This document shows, one piece after another, positions 1-6,618 of a DNA stretch of 6,619 nt. The stretch is from Actinomycetota bacterium. Lineage in GTDB: Bacteria; Actinomycetota; Actinomycetes; Nanopelagicales; Nanopelagicaceae. The stretch covers positions 1-6,619 of the forward strand of contig CANHFN010000046.1 in assembly GCA_947459935.1 (NCBI GenBank), read 5' to 3'. How positions within the stretch are numbered: position 1 is the first letter of the stretch; each line of letters starts with the position of its first letter. The position numbers and the translations under genes are program-made. Below the pieces are notes generated by a model that was given only the letters and a program-made list of their open reading frames with translations, ran no database searches and was not told where the DNA came from.

Positions 1-678
1 ATCCGCCTACAAAAGGGTCTATTCGCCTTCATCTTCATTTTGGCAGTGGGCGTGCTGATCATTGCGGCCGTAGTCTTTGTTGAGCAAGCACAGCGACGCA
101 TTCCTGTGCAGTATGCAAAGCGTATGGTCGGACGCCAGGCATACGGTGGCACAAGTACTTATATTCCAATCAAGGTAAACCAAGCTGGAGTTATCCCAGT
201 AATTTTCGCTTCTTCATTACTCTATATTCCTTCGCTGATCGTTAACTTCACCGGAAGCACATCAGGTTGGGCAGTATGGATTAGCCGTAACTTTGTAAAG
301 GGTGATCACCCAATTTACATCGCAACATATGCGCTTCTTATTATTTTCTTCACCTACTTCTATGTGGCAATTACCTTCAACCCAGATGAGGTTGCAGATA
401 ACATGAAGAAGTACGGTGGGTTCGTTCCTGGTATTCGTGCAGGTAAGCCAACATCTGAATACCTTCAGTATGTTCTCTCACGCATTACAGCGCCCGGTTC
501 TATTTACTTAGCACTCATTGCTGTTATTCCTATCGGTGCACTCGTACTTTTTGGAGCAACACAAAACTTCCCATTCGGTGGAACAGCGATCTTGATCGTT
601 GTTGGTGTTGGTCTTGATACTGCAAAGCAAATTGAGTCACAACTACAGCAACGTTCATACGAAGGATTCCTTAAGTAA
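1..678 (+). CDS. secY: Protein translocase subunit SecY, C-terminal part (5' end outside window)
   Basis: SecY is the channel-forming subunit of the SecYEG translocon in the cytoplasmic membrane; it exports unfolded proteins and inserts membrane proteins. The frame is open from base 1 to the TAA at 676-678, giving 225 residues, so the gene is cut by the window edge; the TTG near base 40 is internal. By comparison with E. coli SecY the fragment covers about TM6 to TM10. Visible landmarks are the cytoplasmic loop after TM6 (EQAQRRIPVQYAKR, about residues 28-41), TM7 after the VNQAGVIPVIFASS motif, and the loop between TM8 and TM9 with FNPDEVADNMKKYGGFVPGI. That loop carries the conserved Arg (partial residue 146, bases 436-438) equivalent to E. 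coli R357, needed for SecA-driven export. The C-terminus ends in SYEGFLK as in other SecY proteins. The stop codon directly abuts the adk start. Confidence 0.97.
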   Translation: MRLQKGLFAFIFILAVGVLIIAAVVFVEQAQRRIPVQYAKRMVGRQAYGGTSTYIPIKVNQAGVIPVIFASSLLYIPSLIVNFTGSTSGWAVWISRNFVKGDHPIYIATYALLIIFFTYFYVAITFNPDEVADNMKKYGGFVPGIRAGKPTSEYLQYVLSRITAPGSIYLALIAVIPIGALVLFGATQNFPFGGTAILIVVGVGLDTAKQIESQLQQRSYEGFLK

Positions 679-1251
679 ATGCGTTGCGTCCTGGTAGGTC
701 CACCAGGTGCTGGTAAGGGAACACAAGCTCAATTCCTTGCAGCACATTATTCAATTCCTCACATTTCTACTGGTGATATTTTCCGTGCAAATTTGAAGGC
801 TGGGACCGATCTAGGAAATCAAGCAAAATCATTTATGGATCGGGGAGAACTGGTTCCAGATTCTGTAACAAATGAAATGGTGAAAGATCGCCTGACTCAT
901 GATGATGTTGCAAATGGTTTCCTGCTCGATGGATTTCCACGAAATGTCGCTCAAGCAGAGGTTTTACGTGCGATTCTGGCAGAGAAGAAGACACCTCTGC
1001 ATGCAGTTCTAGAGTTTTCACTTGCAGATGAAGAAATCATCGCCCGCTTACTACAACGCGCAGAGATTGAAAAGCGCGAAGATGACAAGGAAGATGTCAT
1101 AAAGCGTCGCCTGGAAGTCTATGCAGAGCAAACAGCGCCAATCATTTCCTTCTATCGCAATGAAGGTCTACTCATATCAATTAGTGCAGTCGGTAACATT
1201 GAAGACATCACAGCGAATGCAATATCGGCCCTAAGCCGCCTTGAACAGTAA
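679..1251 (+). CDS. adk: Adenylate kinase, short form
   Basis: This cytosolic enzyme catalyses ATP + AMP = 2 ADP and balances the adenylate pool. The 190-residue protein has the P-loop GPPGAGKGT at residues 7-15, the AMP-binding STGD-x-x-R stretch at 30-36, and the core motif DGFPRN at 84-89. The LID region is the short type, with R123, R127, R133, the Asp pair D135-D136 and R143/R144, and has no inserted four-Cys zinc domain. That resembles mycobacterial Adk (about 181 residues) rather than the roughly 215-residue long forms. The ATG follows the secY TAA with no gap. A GAAGGA ribosome binding site at 661-666 lies inside the secY end, so translational coupling to secY is likely. Placement after secY is typical of Actinobacteria and Firmicutes. 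Confidence 0.97.
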   Translation: MRCVLVGPPGAGKGTQAQFLAAHYSIPHISTGDIFRANLKAGTDLGNQAKSFMDRGELVPDSVTNEMVKDRLTHDDVANGFLLDGFPRNVAQAEVLRAILAEKKTPLHAVLEFSLADEEIIARLLQRAEIEKREDDKEDVIKRRLEVYAEQTAPIISFYRNEGLLISISAVGNIEDITANAISALSRLEQ

Positions 1252-1261
1252 GTAAGTATTC

Positions 1262-2074
1262 ATGGCAATTCAAATCAAAACCGAAGAACAAATCAAGCTC
1301 ATGCGTAAAGCTGGTTTAGTGGTTGCAGAAATTCATAAAGCAGTTCGTGAAGTCATCAAGCCAGGGATGATGACTAGTGCACTTGACGCTGTTGCTGAGT
1401 CGGTAATTAAAAGACATGGCGCAACATCTAACTTCAAGGGATATCACGGCTTTCCGGCAACTATTTGTGTTTCAGTCAATGATGAAATCGTTCACGGAAT
1501 TCCTGGTGATCGCATCATCAATGATGGGGATGTTGTCTCAGTAGATTGTGGAGCGATAGTTGAAGGCTGGCATGGAGATGCAGCCTTTTCGGTAGGTGTT
1601 GGGAGCATCGATCCAGAAGATCAAAAGATGATGGATGTGTGCGAAGAGTCAATGTGGCGGGGGATTGCTGCAGGCCGCAATGGTGCAAAGCTTTCTGATA
1701 TTGGCCATGCAATCGAGGAATACACAAAATCTCAAGGCACATATGGAATCCTGCAGGAATATGGTGGCCACGGTATTGGAACAGAGATGCATCAAGAGCC
1801 CCATGTTCTAAATTTTGGTAAACCCGGCAACGGTCCCGCCATTATTCCTGGATTTGTATTAGCCATTGAGCCCATGATCACCCGCGGATCTGCCCGCACT
1901 AAAGTATTGGGAGATGACTGGACCGTTGTTTCTGCTGATAAATCTCGCGGTTCACACTTTGAACACACCTATGCAGTAATGCCCGACGGAAAACCCTTTG
2001 TTTTAACAGCCTTTGATGGTGGCAAAAAAGAGCTCAATCGACTGGGCGTGGAGATCTCTGCTCTGTTGCAATAG
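1262..2074 (+). CDS. map: Methionine aminopeptidase, type I
   Basis: This enzyme removes the initiator methionine from nascent proteins using a two-metal centre in the pita-bread fold. In the 270-residue product all five metal ligands are present: D95 (VSVDCG), D106 (WHGDAAF), H170 (YGGHGIGTEMH), E203 (AIEPM) and E234 (HFEHT). H78 (NDEIVHG) and H177 match the conserved substrate-binding histidines. There is no type II insert, so it is type I, and its length fits the family. The ATG lies 10 bases after the adk stop with only a weak purine-rich sequence upstream, so coupling to adk translation is likely. The TAG stop at 2072-2074 ends the housekeeping block visible here. In related genomes infA commonly follows; here a transport operon follows instead. 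Confidence 0.97.
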   Translation: MAIQIKTEEQIKLMRKAGLVVAEIHKAVREVIKPGMMTSALDAVAESVIKRHGATSNFKGYHGFPATICVSVNDEIVHGIPGDRIINDGDVVSVDCGAIVEGWHGDAAFSVGVGSIDPEDQKMMDVCEESMWRGIAAGRNGAKLSDIGHAIEEYTKSQGTYGILQEYGGHGIGTEMHQEPHVLNFGKPGNGPAIIPGFVLAIEPMITRGSARTKVLGDDWTVVSADKSRGSHFEHTYAVMPDGKPFVLTAFDGGKKELNRLGVEISALLQ

Positions 2075-2105
2075 GGCTCATTTTGTTACCTTTTCGGTAC
2101 CTCAG

Positions 2106-2135
2106 TTGCTTACTTTTTACATCAAAACCTATTAA
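2106..2135 (+). promoter_or_regulatory. Possible sigma70-type promoter for the transport operon
   Basis: A TTGCTT -35-like hexamer (2106-2111) is separated by 18 bases from a TATTAA -10-like hexamer (2130-2135), predicting a start near 2142 and a leader of about 45 bases before tctC. It lies in the only sizeable gap upstream of the operon. The match is partial and the region is AT-rich, so this is a candidate only; read-through from map is the alternative. Confidence 0.4.
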
Positions 2136-2173
2136 CGTCTCCCTATCCCTCACCCTCGGGGGCAGAACAAAAC

Positions 2174-2177
2174 GGAG
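2174..2177 (+). promoter_or_regulatory. Ribosome binding site of tctC
   Basis: A GGAG core (in CGGAGAA) ends 9 bases before the ATG at 2187. It supports that ATG over the in-frame ATG at 2205, which would remove the positively charged N-region of the signal peptide. Confidence 0.75.
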
Positions 2178-2186
2178 AACTCATCG

Positions 2187-3323
2187 ATGAGAAAAAACTC
2201 TTTTATGCGCTTCGCTGTAGCAGCAACTGCAGTTGCTGTATTAGCAGGCACAACACTTCCAGCCAACGCTGCTGTTAAGCCAGCAGACAAAGCTGTTGTG
2301 GGAGATGACTGCACGACAGCAGCAGCTAAATCAAACAAAGTTGCTAAAGGTCGCGGTGTCGAAGGCTCAGATCTAACATGTATGGTTGTAACAACTGGTT
2401 CATATAAAGGCCAAACTAAATGGTGGTACAAAGATGTTAAGCCACTAACAAAACTTGAGTGGGTTGCGGCTTCTGGCGTTGGTGGCGGTTACGGAACAAC
2501 TGCAATCGCGTTTGCAGATGCTATGAAAGCTGAAGGAATGCTCAATGATTACACCGTTTCCTATAAGTCAGGTGGATCAGGAACTGTTGGACTTGGTTAC
2601 TTCCAAGATCAAAAGTCTCGTAGCGATGTTGCAATTATCAATGGCTTTGCAATGGTTGCAGGAATTGCCTCAACAAAGTCAGCATTGAAACTTGATAGCT
2701 CAGCATCTGTTGCAGGCTTGATGCGTGAATGGGAAGCGATTGTTGTTCCAGCTAACTCAAAGTACCGCACAATTAATCAGTTGCTTGATGACATCAAGGC
2801 AAACCCTAAGCTAGCAATTGCTGGTGGTTCTAAGGGAACTGTCGACCATGTTTTCATGGGTCTATTGGTTGAGAAAATTGGCATGAAGGCAACCGATATG
2901 AATTACATTCCATATAGCGGTGGCGGAGAAGTTATTACTTCTGTGCTCAGCAAGCAAACTGTTGCTGGAGTATCAGGTACATCTGAGTTCACAGCGCAGG
3001 TAAAGGCTGGAGCATTACGTGTGCTTGCACTTTCATCAGCAAAGCCTCTTGCTTCAATCAAGGGAAAAACCCTTACACAGCAAGGAATTCCTTTTGTGTT
3101 TGGTAACTGGCGTGGACTTAGCGCATCTTCATCACTTACTGAGGCTGAGCGCCTTAACTGGATGAAGGTTGTTGACGTTACACGCGCAGGAACAGCATGG
3201 AAGACAACTCTGGCTGCCAAGGATTGGCAGAATCTGAACCTCTACGGCAAAGATTTCGTTGCATTCCTAGCTGATCAGAAGAAAGACATCACTGCCACAC
3301 TTGTTTCTCTAGGTTTGGCATAA
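2187..3323 (+). CDS. tctC: Tripartite tricarboxylate transporter substrate-binding protein, TctC/Bug family, with extra N-terminal Cys module
   Basis: This is the extracytoplasmic binding protein that captures an organic anion and hands it to the TctAB permease. The 378-residue product starts with a Sec signal peptide: MRKNSFMR, a hydrophobic core at about 9-24, and a likely cut after A28 (PANA). There is no lipobox Cys, so membrane anchoring is not evident. Residues 29-88 form a module with C42, C65 and WWY at 79-81, which ordinary TctC proteins (about 320 residues) lack. The TctC fold begins at about 90 and shows GGGYGTT (99-105), SGGSGTVGL (128-136), a GGSKGTVDH stretch (213-221) and YSGGGE-to-GVSGTSEF (243-268), all typical of the family. 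The first loop lacks the usual Asp (G103). It is the first gene of a tctCBA-MFS operon. The substrate is unknown; the family includes citrate, other carboxylates and amino acids. Confidence 0.9.
   Translation: MRKNSFMRFAVAATAVAVLAGTTLPANAAVKPADKAVVGDDCTTAAAKSNKVAKGRGVEGSDLTCMVVTTGSYKGQTKWWYKDVKPLTKLEWVAASGVGGGYGTTAIAFADAMKAEGMLNDYTVSYKSGGSGTVGLGYFQDQKSRSDVAIINGFAMVAGIASTKSALKLDSSASVAGLMREWEAIVVPANSKYRTINQLLDDIKANPKLAIAGGSKGTVDHVFMGLLVEKIGMKATDMNYIPYSGGGEVITSVLSKQTVAGVSGTSEFTAQVKAGALRVLALSSAKPLASIKGKTLTQQGIPFVFGNWRGLSASSSLTEAERLNWMKVVDVTRAGTAWKTTLAAKDWQNLNLYGKDFVAFLADQKKDITATLVSLGLA
2221..2238. repeat. Perfect 18-base palindrome in the tctC signal-peptide codons
   Basis: CAGCAACTG is followed immediately by its reverse complement CAGTTGCTG. 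In RNA it can fold as a 7-bp stem with a TGCA loop, starting 34 bases after the start codon. It encodes the Ala/Thr/Val core of the signal peptide, so part of the symmetry may come from Ala-rich codons. It could be an operator or an mRNA hairpin; no function is shown. Confidence 0.5.
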
Positions 3324-3328
3324 ATTCA

Positions 3329-3892
3329 TTGAATAACAAAAGCATCAAGGGGGAGCTCGCGTTTGCGAGCTCTCTCTTGATTCTTGGCTTAATTGTTTTT
3401 TATGACACTATAAACATGTTGGTGCCCCCTGCTTCGGGCACAATTGGTCCGCAAGTTTTCCCATACCTTGTTTCGGGATTTTTAATCTTTGTTTCAATTG
3501 GAATTATCGTTCAAATACTTCGCGGAAATGTTGGACAACCAGAGGGCACAGAGTTTGGTGACACAATTGAAAAAACTGACTTTAAAACTCTACTAATTGT
3601 TGGCGGCACTATGGCCACCTATCCTTTGCTCATTGAGCGCGCAGGATTCATTTTCGCTTCTTCATTGGTCTTTTTTGGTGTTTCATATGCATTTGGTGCT
3701 AAAAATGCCCCCAAGAATTTGTTGATCTCGCTCATATTTTCCTTCGTTGTCTATTTTAGTTTCACCAGAGGATTGAATGTAAATCTTCCATCACGTCTGA
3801 TTGAAAATACTCTTGGAGCGGGCTTGGATTTTGTTGGAAGAGCGTTAGGCGATGCTTTAAGTGCACTCAAGGGAGTCTTTGTTAATGAGTAG
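3329..3892 (+). CDS. tctB: Tripartite tricarboxylate transporter small membrane subunit TctB
   Basis: TctB is the small, poorly conserved membrane subunit that pairs with TctA in the cytoplasmic membrane. The product has 187 residues and about five hydrophobic segments (roughly 10-27, 44-65, 85-102, 104-122 and 128-147). The family-typical GPQVFP motif (40-45) lies just before the second segment, and LP occurs at 153-154. Identification rests on this motif, topology and position between tctC and tctA. The start is taken as TTG at 3329, 5 bases after the tctC stop: it is the only bacterial start codon in the frame that keeps the whole first helix. No strong ribosome binding site precedes it, so coupling to tctC translation is likely. 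A stable hairpin spans codons 7-17. The last 35 residues form an amphipathic-looking tail beyond the final membrane segment. The end overlaps tctA by 8 bases. Confidence 0.85.
   Translation: MNNKSIKGELAFASSLLILGLIVFYDTINMLVPPASGTIGPQVFPYLVSGFLIFVSIGIIVQILRGNVGQPEGTEFGDTIEKTDFKTLLIVGGTMATYPLLIERAGFIFASSLVFFGVSYAFGAKNAPKNLLISLIFSFVVYFSFTRGLNVNLPSRLIENTLGAGLDFVGRALGDALSALKGVFVNE
3347..3378 (+). promoter_or_regulatory. Strong intra-operon RNA hairpin at the tctC/tctB junction
   Basis: The left arm AAGGGGGAGCTCGC (3347-3360) and right arm GCGAGCTCTCTCTT (3365-3378) enclose a GTTT loop. They form a 14-bp stem with two G-U pairs; the inner 8 bp are perfect. It begins 24 bases after the tctC stop and lies inside tctB codons. 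No long U-tract follows at once, so it is more likely an RNA-stabilising or partial attenuating element than a full terminator. A role in giving more binding protein than permease is inference. Confidence 0.6.
3422..3441 (+). repeat. Second, smaller inverted repeat within early tctB
   Basis: GTGCCC (3422-3427) and GGGCAC (3436-3441) can pair as a 6-bp GC-rich stem with an 8-base loop. It lies 43 bases after the larger hairpin. It may be chance within coding sequence, but adds structure to the same mRNA region. Confidence 0.3.
3869..3875 (+). promoter_or_regulatory. Ribosome binding site that fixes the tctA start
   Basis: AAGGGAG inside the end of tctB ends 9 bases before the ATG at 3885. This supports the ATG at 3885 over the in-frame GTG at 3861, which lies before this site. 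Confidence 0.75.
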
Positions 3893-5378
3893 TTTCGAGT
3901 CGCTTTTAAATGGTTTTGCAGGAGCATTAACTCTTACAAACTTAACCTTTGGTTTAATCGGAACAGTCCTTGGCACACTGGTTGGTGTCTTGCCAGGTAT
4001 TGGACCGGCCTTAGCAATTGCTTTACTCTTGCCAATTACCTACACAGTTAGCCCAGCAGCTGCATTGATTATGTTTGCCGCAATTTATTACGGTGCTATG
4101 TATGGCGGATCCACAACCTCAATTTTGTTAAATACCCCTGGTGAATCAGGTTCGGTAATCACGGCACTTGAGGGCCATCAAATGGCTAAACGAGGTCGTG
4201 CTGGGGCCGCACTTGCAACAGCTGCAATAGGTTCATTTGTTGCCGGCACGATTGCAACGCTCATTCTTGCCTTTGCCGCACCTTCCCTTGCGGGTTGGGC
4301 GATTGCGGTAACAGCTGCGGATTACTTTGCATTAATGCTCGTAGCTTTTACAACGGTCGGAACACTTTTGGGCCGTTCAATGCTGCGGGGACTGGCTTCT
4401 TTGGGAGTTGGCTTAACACTCGGATTAGTTGGATCGGATCTCAATTCTGGAGCAGTACGTCTAACATTTGGAAATCTTCACGCCATTGATGGAATCGAAA
4501 CTGTCACAGTAATTGTTTCCTTATTTGCAATTGGTGAAGCCCTCTATATCGCAGGGCGTGCTAAAAATACAGGTTGGAGCATTGTTCAAATGAAGGGCAA
4601 AGCTCTTATGTCTCGTCAAGACTGGAAGCGCTCATGGCGTCCATGGCTACGAGGAACAGCAATCGGTTTTCCTCTTGGAGTCATTCCCGCCGGTGGTTCT
4701 GAGATTCCAACTTTCTTAAGTTATGCCACTGAGAAAAAACTTTCAAAGAATAAAGAAGAGTTTGGTAAAGGTGCAATTGAAGGTGTTGCAGGCCCAGAGG
4801 CAGCAAACAATGCAAATGCAGCTGGTGCACTAGTTCCTTTACTAGCACTTGGCTTACCAACATCTGCAACTGCAGCAGTTGTGTTAGTTGCTTTCCAGTC
4901 ATACAACATTCAGCCAGGACCACTTCTGTTTACAACGAATCCAGATATCGTGTGGACACTTATTGCTTCGCTGTTTATCGGAAACACTCTTTTGCTTCTA
5001 CTCAACCTTCCATTCGTAAGGGTGTGGGTTCGACTTCTAAAGATTCCTCGCCCATATCTTTTTTCAGGTATAACTTGCTTTGCACTCATGGGAGCATATG
5101 TAGCCAACAATGCAATATTTGATTTGTGGATCGCTCTTGGTGTTGGAGTAGTTGGATTCGCATTCCGACGCTTTGGAGTGCCAATCACTCCATTGATTAT
5201 TGGACTAATTCTTGGACCAATGGCTGAATTGCAAATGAGAAGAGCGTTGCAGATCAGCGCTGGTGACATCAGCGCGCTCTATGCAACTTCACTTTCAAAA
5301 GTCCTTTATCTAGTGCTGTTTATGGTGGTTATTGGTCCTCTAGTGTGGAACTTCAAGAAGAAGTTAGCTAATAAGTAA
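3885..5378 (+). CDS. tctA: Tripartite tricarboxylate transporter large permease TctA
   Basis: TctA is the main membrane subunit that moves the substrate delivered by TctC, driven by an ion gradient in characterised members. The 497-residue length is normal. The two TctA signature regions are visible: [12 protein letters not shown] (34-45) with [20 protein letters not shown] (68-87) in the first half, and [20 protein letters not shown] (265-284) followed by [18 protein letters not shown] (293-310) and [11 protein letters not shown] (322-332) in the second. Many membrane segments cover the rest, and it ends in a basic tail (KKKLANK). The second-half motif has PAGG and GLPTS where many TctA proteins have PGxG and GIPGS; this looks like a subfamily trait, not damage. 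The ATG at 3885 is chosen for its ribosome binding site and the usual 8-base overlap with tctB. The MFS gene follows after 3 bases. Substrate unknown. Confidence 0.95.
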   Translation: MSSFESLLNGFAGALTLTNLTFGLIGTVLGTLVGVLPGIGPALAIALLLPITYTVSPAAALIMFAAIYYGAMYGGSTTSILLNTPGESGSVITALEGHQMAKRGRAGAALATAAIGSFVAGTIATLILAFAAPSLAGWAIAVTAADYFALMLVAFTTVGTLLGRSMLRGLASLGVGLTLGLVGSDLNSGAVRLTFGNLHAIDGIETVTVIVSLFAIGEALYIAGRAKNTGWSIVQMKGKALMSRQDWKRSWRPWLRGTAIGFPLGVIPAGGSEIPTFLSYATEKKLSKNKEEFGKGAIEGVAGPEAANNANAAGALVPLLALGLPTSATAAVVLVAFQSYNIQPGPLLFTTNPDIVWTLIASLFIGNTLLLLLNLPFVRVWVRLLKIPRPYLFSGITCFALMGAYVANNAIFDLWIALGVGVVGFAFRRFGVPITPLIIGLILGPMAELQMRRALQISAGDISALYATSLSKVLYLVLFMVVIGPLVWNFKKKLANK

Positions 5379-5381
5379 TAA

Positions 5382-6548
5382 ATGAGTTCAGAAAAGCTTT
5401 TGCCATGGGCGAAGCCACTTCTGGTTTCCTCTACCTTAACTCAAGCAACAATTTATGTGCTTCGCCCAATGATTACTTATCGGGCTATTGAACTGGATGC
5501 AAATGCGGCTCAAGTTGGTTTGATAGCGGCCCTGTATGCACTCTTTCCAGTAATCCTTGCTCTTCAATTTGGTTCTTGGGTCGGAAAGTTAGGCGAAGCT
5601 AAGTTCATTATCTATGGAACTGTGGCCATGATGGCTACTTCAGTTGCCTTGGTGTTTGCAAATAGTTTAGTGACTCTAGGAATTGCAACAGCTGCTGCCG
5701 GTCTTGCACATTTGGCGTGCATGGTGGGCGGTCAATCAATGGTTGCACTCCGTGCACCGCGTGAAAGTTATGATAAATACTTTGGCTTTTATACTTTCAG
5801 CGCATCTGTTGGACACTTGTTAGGTCCAGTAATTGCTTCCATAGTTGCGGGTTCAGATGGAACGCTGCCCAAGTCAACATCAAATGCATTTTTGCTGGCA
5901 ACAGTTCTAACAATAATTGCATTATTTCCAGTAATTAGATGGAGAAATGAGCGACCAACTGTTGTAGGTAAGCAAAACTCAGAAGGCACCTTTAAGGCGG
6001 CAATTAATCTTGCTAAGCGCCCTGGGATAATGGCCGCGATCTATATCTCACTTGCAATTTCTTCAGTTGCAGATGTGCTTGTTGTGTTTTTACCGCTGTT
6101 TGGAACAGAGAATAACTTTTCACCATATGCAATCGGAGCAATTCTGGCTATCCGTGCTGGCACAACAATGTTGTCGCGCCTGTTTCTGGGACGTTTAAGT
6201 CAACGATTCAGTACCTTTCAATTGCTGTGGTGGAGCACGATAATTTCACTGATCTGCTGTGTGGCGATGGCTTTTGCTCACACTCCGGTCACACTGGGAG
6301 CAATTGTCTTTATTGCAGGTTTTTCTCTAGGCGTAGGCCAACCTCTAACAATGTCTCTTGTCTCTCAAAAAACAGAAAGCTCTGAACGGGCATTGGCAGT
6401 TTCAGCCCGCCTGATGGGGAACCGTTTTGGCCAATTTTTGGTACCTGCGGCGGCAGGAACTATTGCGGCCGCCTCTGGTGCTGGGGCGGTATTTATTGCC
6501 CTGGCGATCCTGCTTGGAACCTCAATTTTCAGCGTAAAACGCAACTGA
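5382..6548 (+). CDS. Major facilitator superfamily transporter, substrate unknown
   Basis: The 388-residue product is a 12-helix secondary transporter in the cytoplasmic membrane. Estimated helices are 11-31, 43-64, 74-93, 97-121, 136-156, 168-186, then a hydrophilic middle loop at 187-214, and 216-240, 248-268, 281-299, 302-325, 344-364 and 366-384. The loop after helix 2 (GSWVGKLGEAK, 64-74) is a degenerate MFS motif A, and SRLFLGRLSQRF (265-276) is its counterpart in the second half. Charged residues in membrane segments include R28 in helix 1, D231 in helix 7 and R258 in helix 8, candidates for substrate or proton coupling. The ATG lies 3 bases after the tctA stop with a weak purine-rich AGAAGAAG upstream, so it is likely co-translated with the TTT genes. 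It may import or export the same compound or a product of it. The family cannot be narrowed from sequence alone. Confidence 0.88.
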   Translation: MSSEKLLPWAKPLLVSSTLTQATIYVLRPMITYRAIELDANAAQVGLIAALYALFPVILALQFGSWVGKLGEAKFIIYGTVAMMATSVALVFANSLVTLGIATAAAGLAHLACMVGGQSMVALRAPRESYDKYFGFYTFSASVGHLLGPVIASIVAGSDGTLPKSTSNAFLLATVLTIIALFPVIRWRNERPTVVGKQNSEGTFKAAINLAKRPGIMAAIYISLAISSVADVLVVFLPLFGTENNFSPYAIGAILAIRAGTTMLSRLFLGRLSQRFSTFQLLWWSTIISLICCVAMAFAHTPVTLGAIVFIAGFSLGVGQPLTMSLVSQKTESSERALAVSARLMGNRFGQFLVPAAAGTIAAASGAGAVFIALAILLGTSIFSVKRN

Positions 6549-6557
6549 TCTCAACCC

Positions 6558-6579
6558 TGAATTACAAGAATGTAATTTA
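6558..6579 (+). terminator. AT-rich inverted repeat after the operon; weak terminator or operator
   Basis: AATTACA (6560-6566) and TGTAATT (6571-6577) form a perfect 7-bp inverted repeat with an AGAA loop, extendable to 9 bp with one G-U pair. It lies 9 bases after the MFS stop. The stem is AT-rich and only a short T-rich run follows, so as an intrinsic terminator it is weak. A protein-binding site for the downstream promoter is the alternative. Confidence 0.35.
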
Positions 6580-6612
6580 TTGGGCCGATTTCCCTTATTT
6601 GAGCCCGCCCCC

Positions 6613-6618
6613 TAAACT
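6613..6618 (+). promoter_or_regulatory. Possible -10 element at the window edge
   Basis: TAAACT fits the TANNNT pattern of a -10 hexamer. No good -35 is present; TTTCCC at 6589-6594, 18 bases upstream, is a poor match. It could serve a gene just beyond the edge, where infA is expected in this gene order. Low confidence on six bases. Confidence 0.2.

Noticed and set aside
40..42. TTG as a possible start of secY
   Set aside because: The same frame is open to base 1 and encodes SecY-like membrane sequence before this codon, so the gene is simply cut by the window edge.
2085..2101. Imperfect inverted repeat GTTACC-TTTTC-GGTACC after map as a terminator
   Set aside because: One mismatch leaves only a 4-bp uninterrupted stem, and no T-run follows; too weak to call.
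2903..3220. 105-codon open frame on the - strand inside tctC
   Set aside because: It is antisense to a well-supported gene, has no recognisable domain or ribosome binding site, and its composition is explained by the codons of tctC.
3861..3884. In-frame GTG giving an 8-residue longer TctA
   Set aside because: The AAGGGAG ribosome binding site (3869-3875) lies after this GTG and is well spaced for the ATG at 3885; the longer start has no such site and adds a non-family extension.
4681..5269. Several - strand open frames opposite tctA
   Set aside because: They overlap a conserved gene, give low-complexity Leu/Gln- or Pro/Ser-rich translations, and show no start signals.
5254..5278. Repeat of ATCAGCGC and a 6-bp stem near the end of tctA
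   Set aside because: It is explained by the repeated Ile-Ser-Ala codons in the protein; the stem is short and mid-coding.
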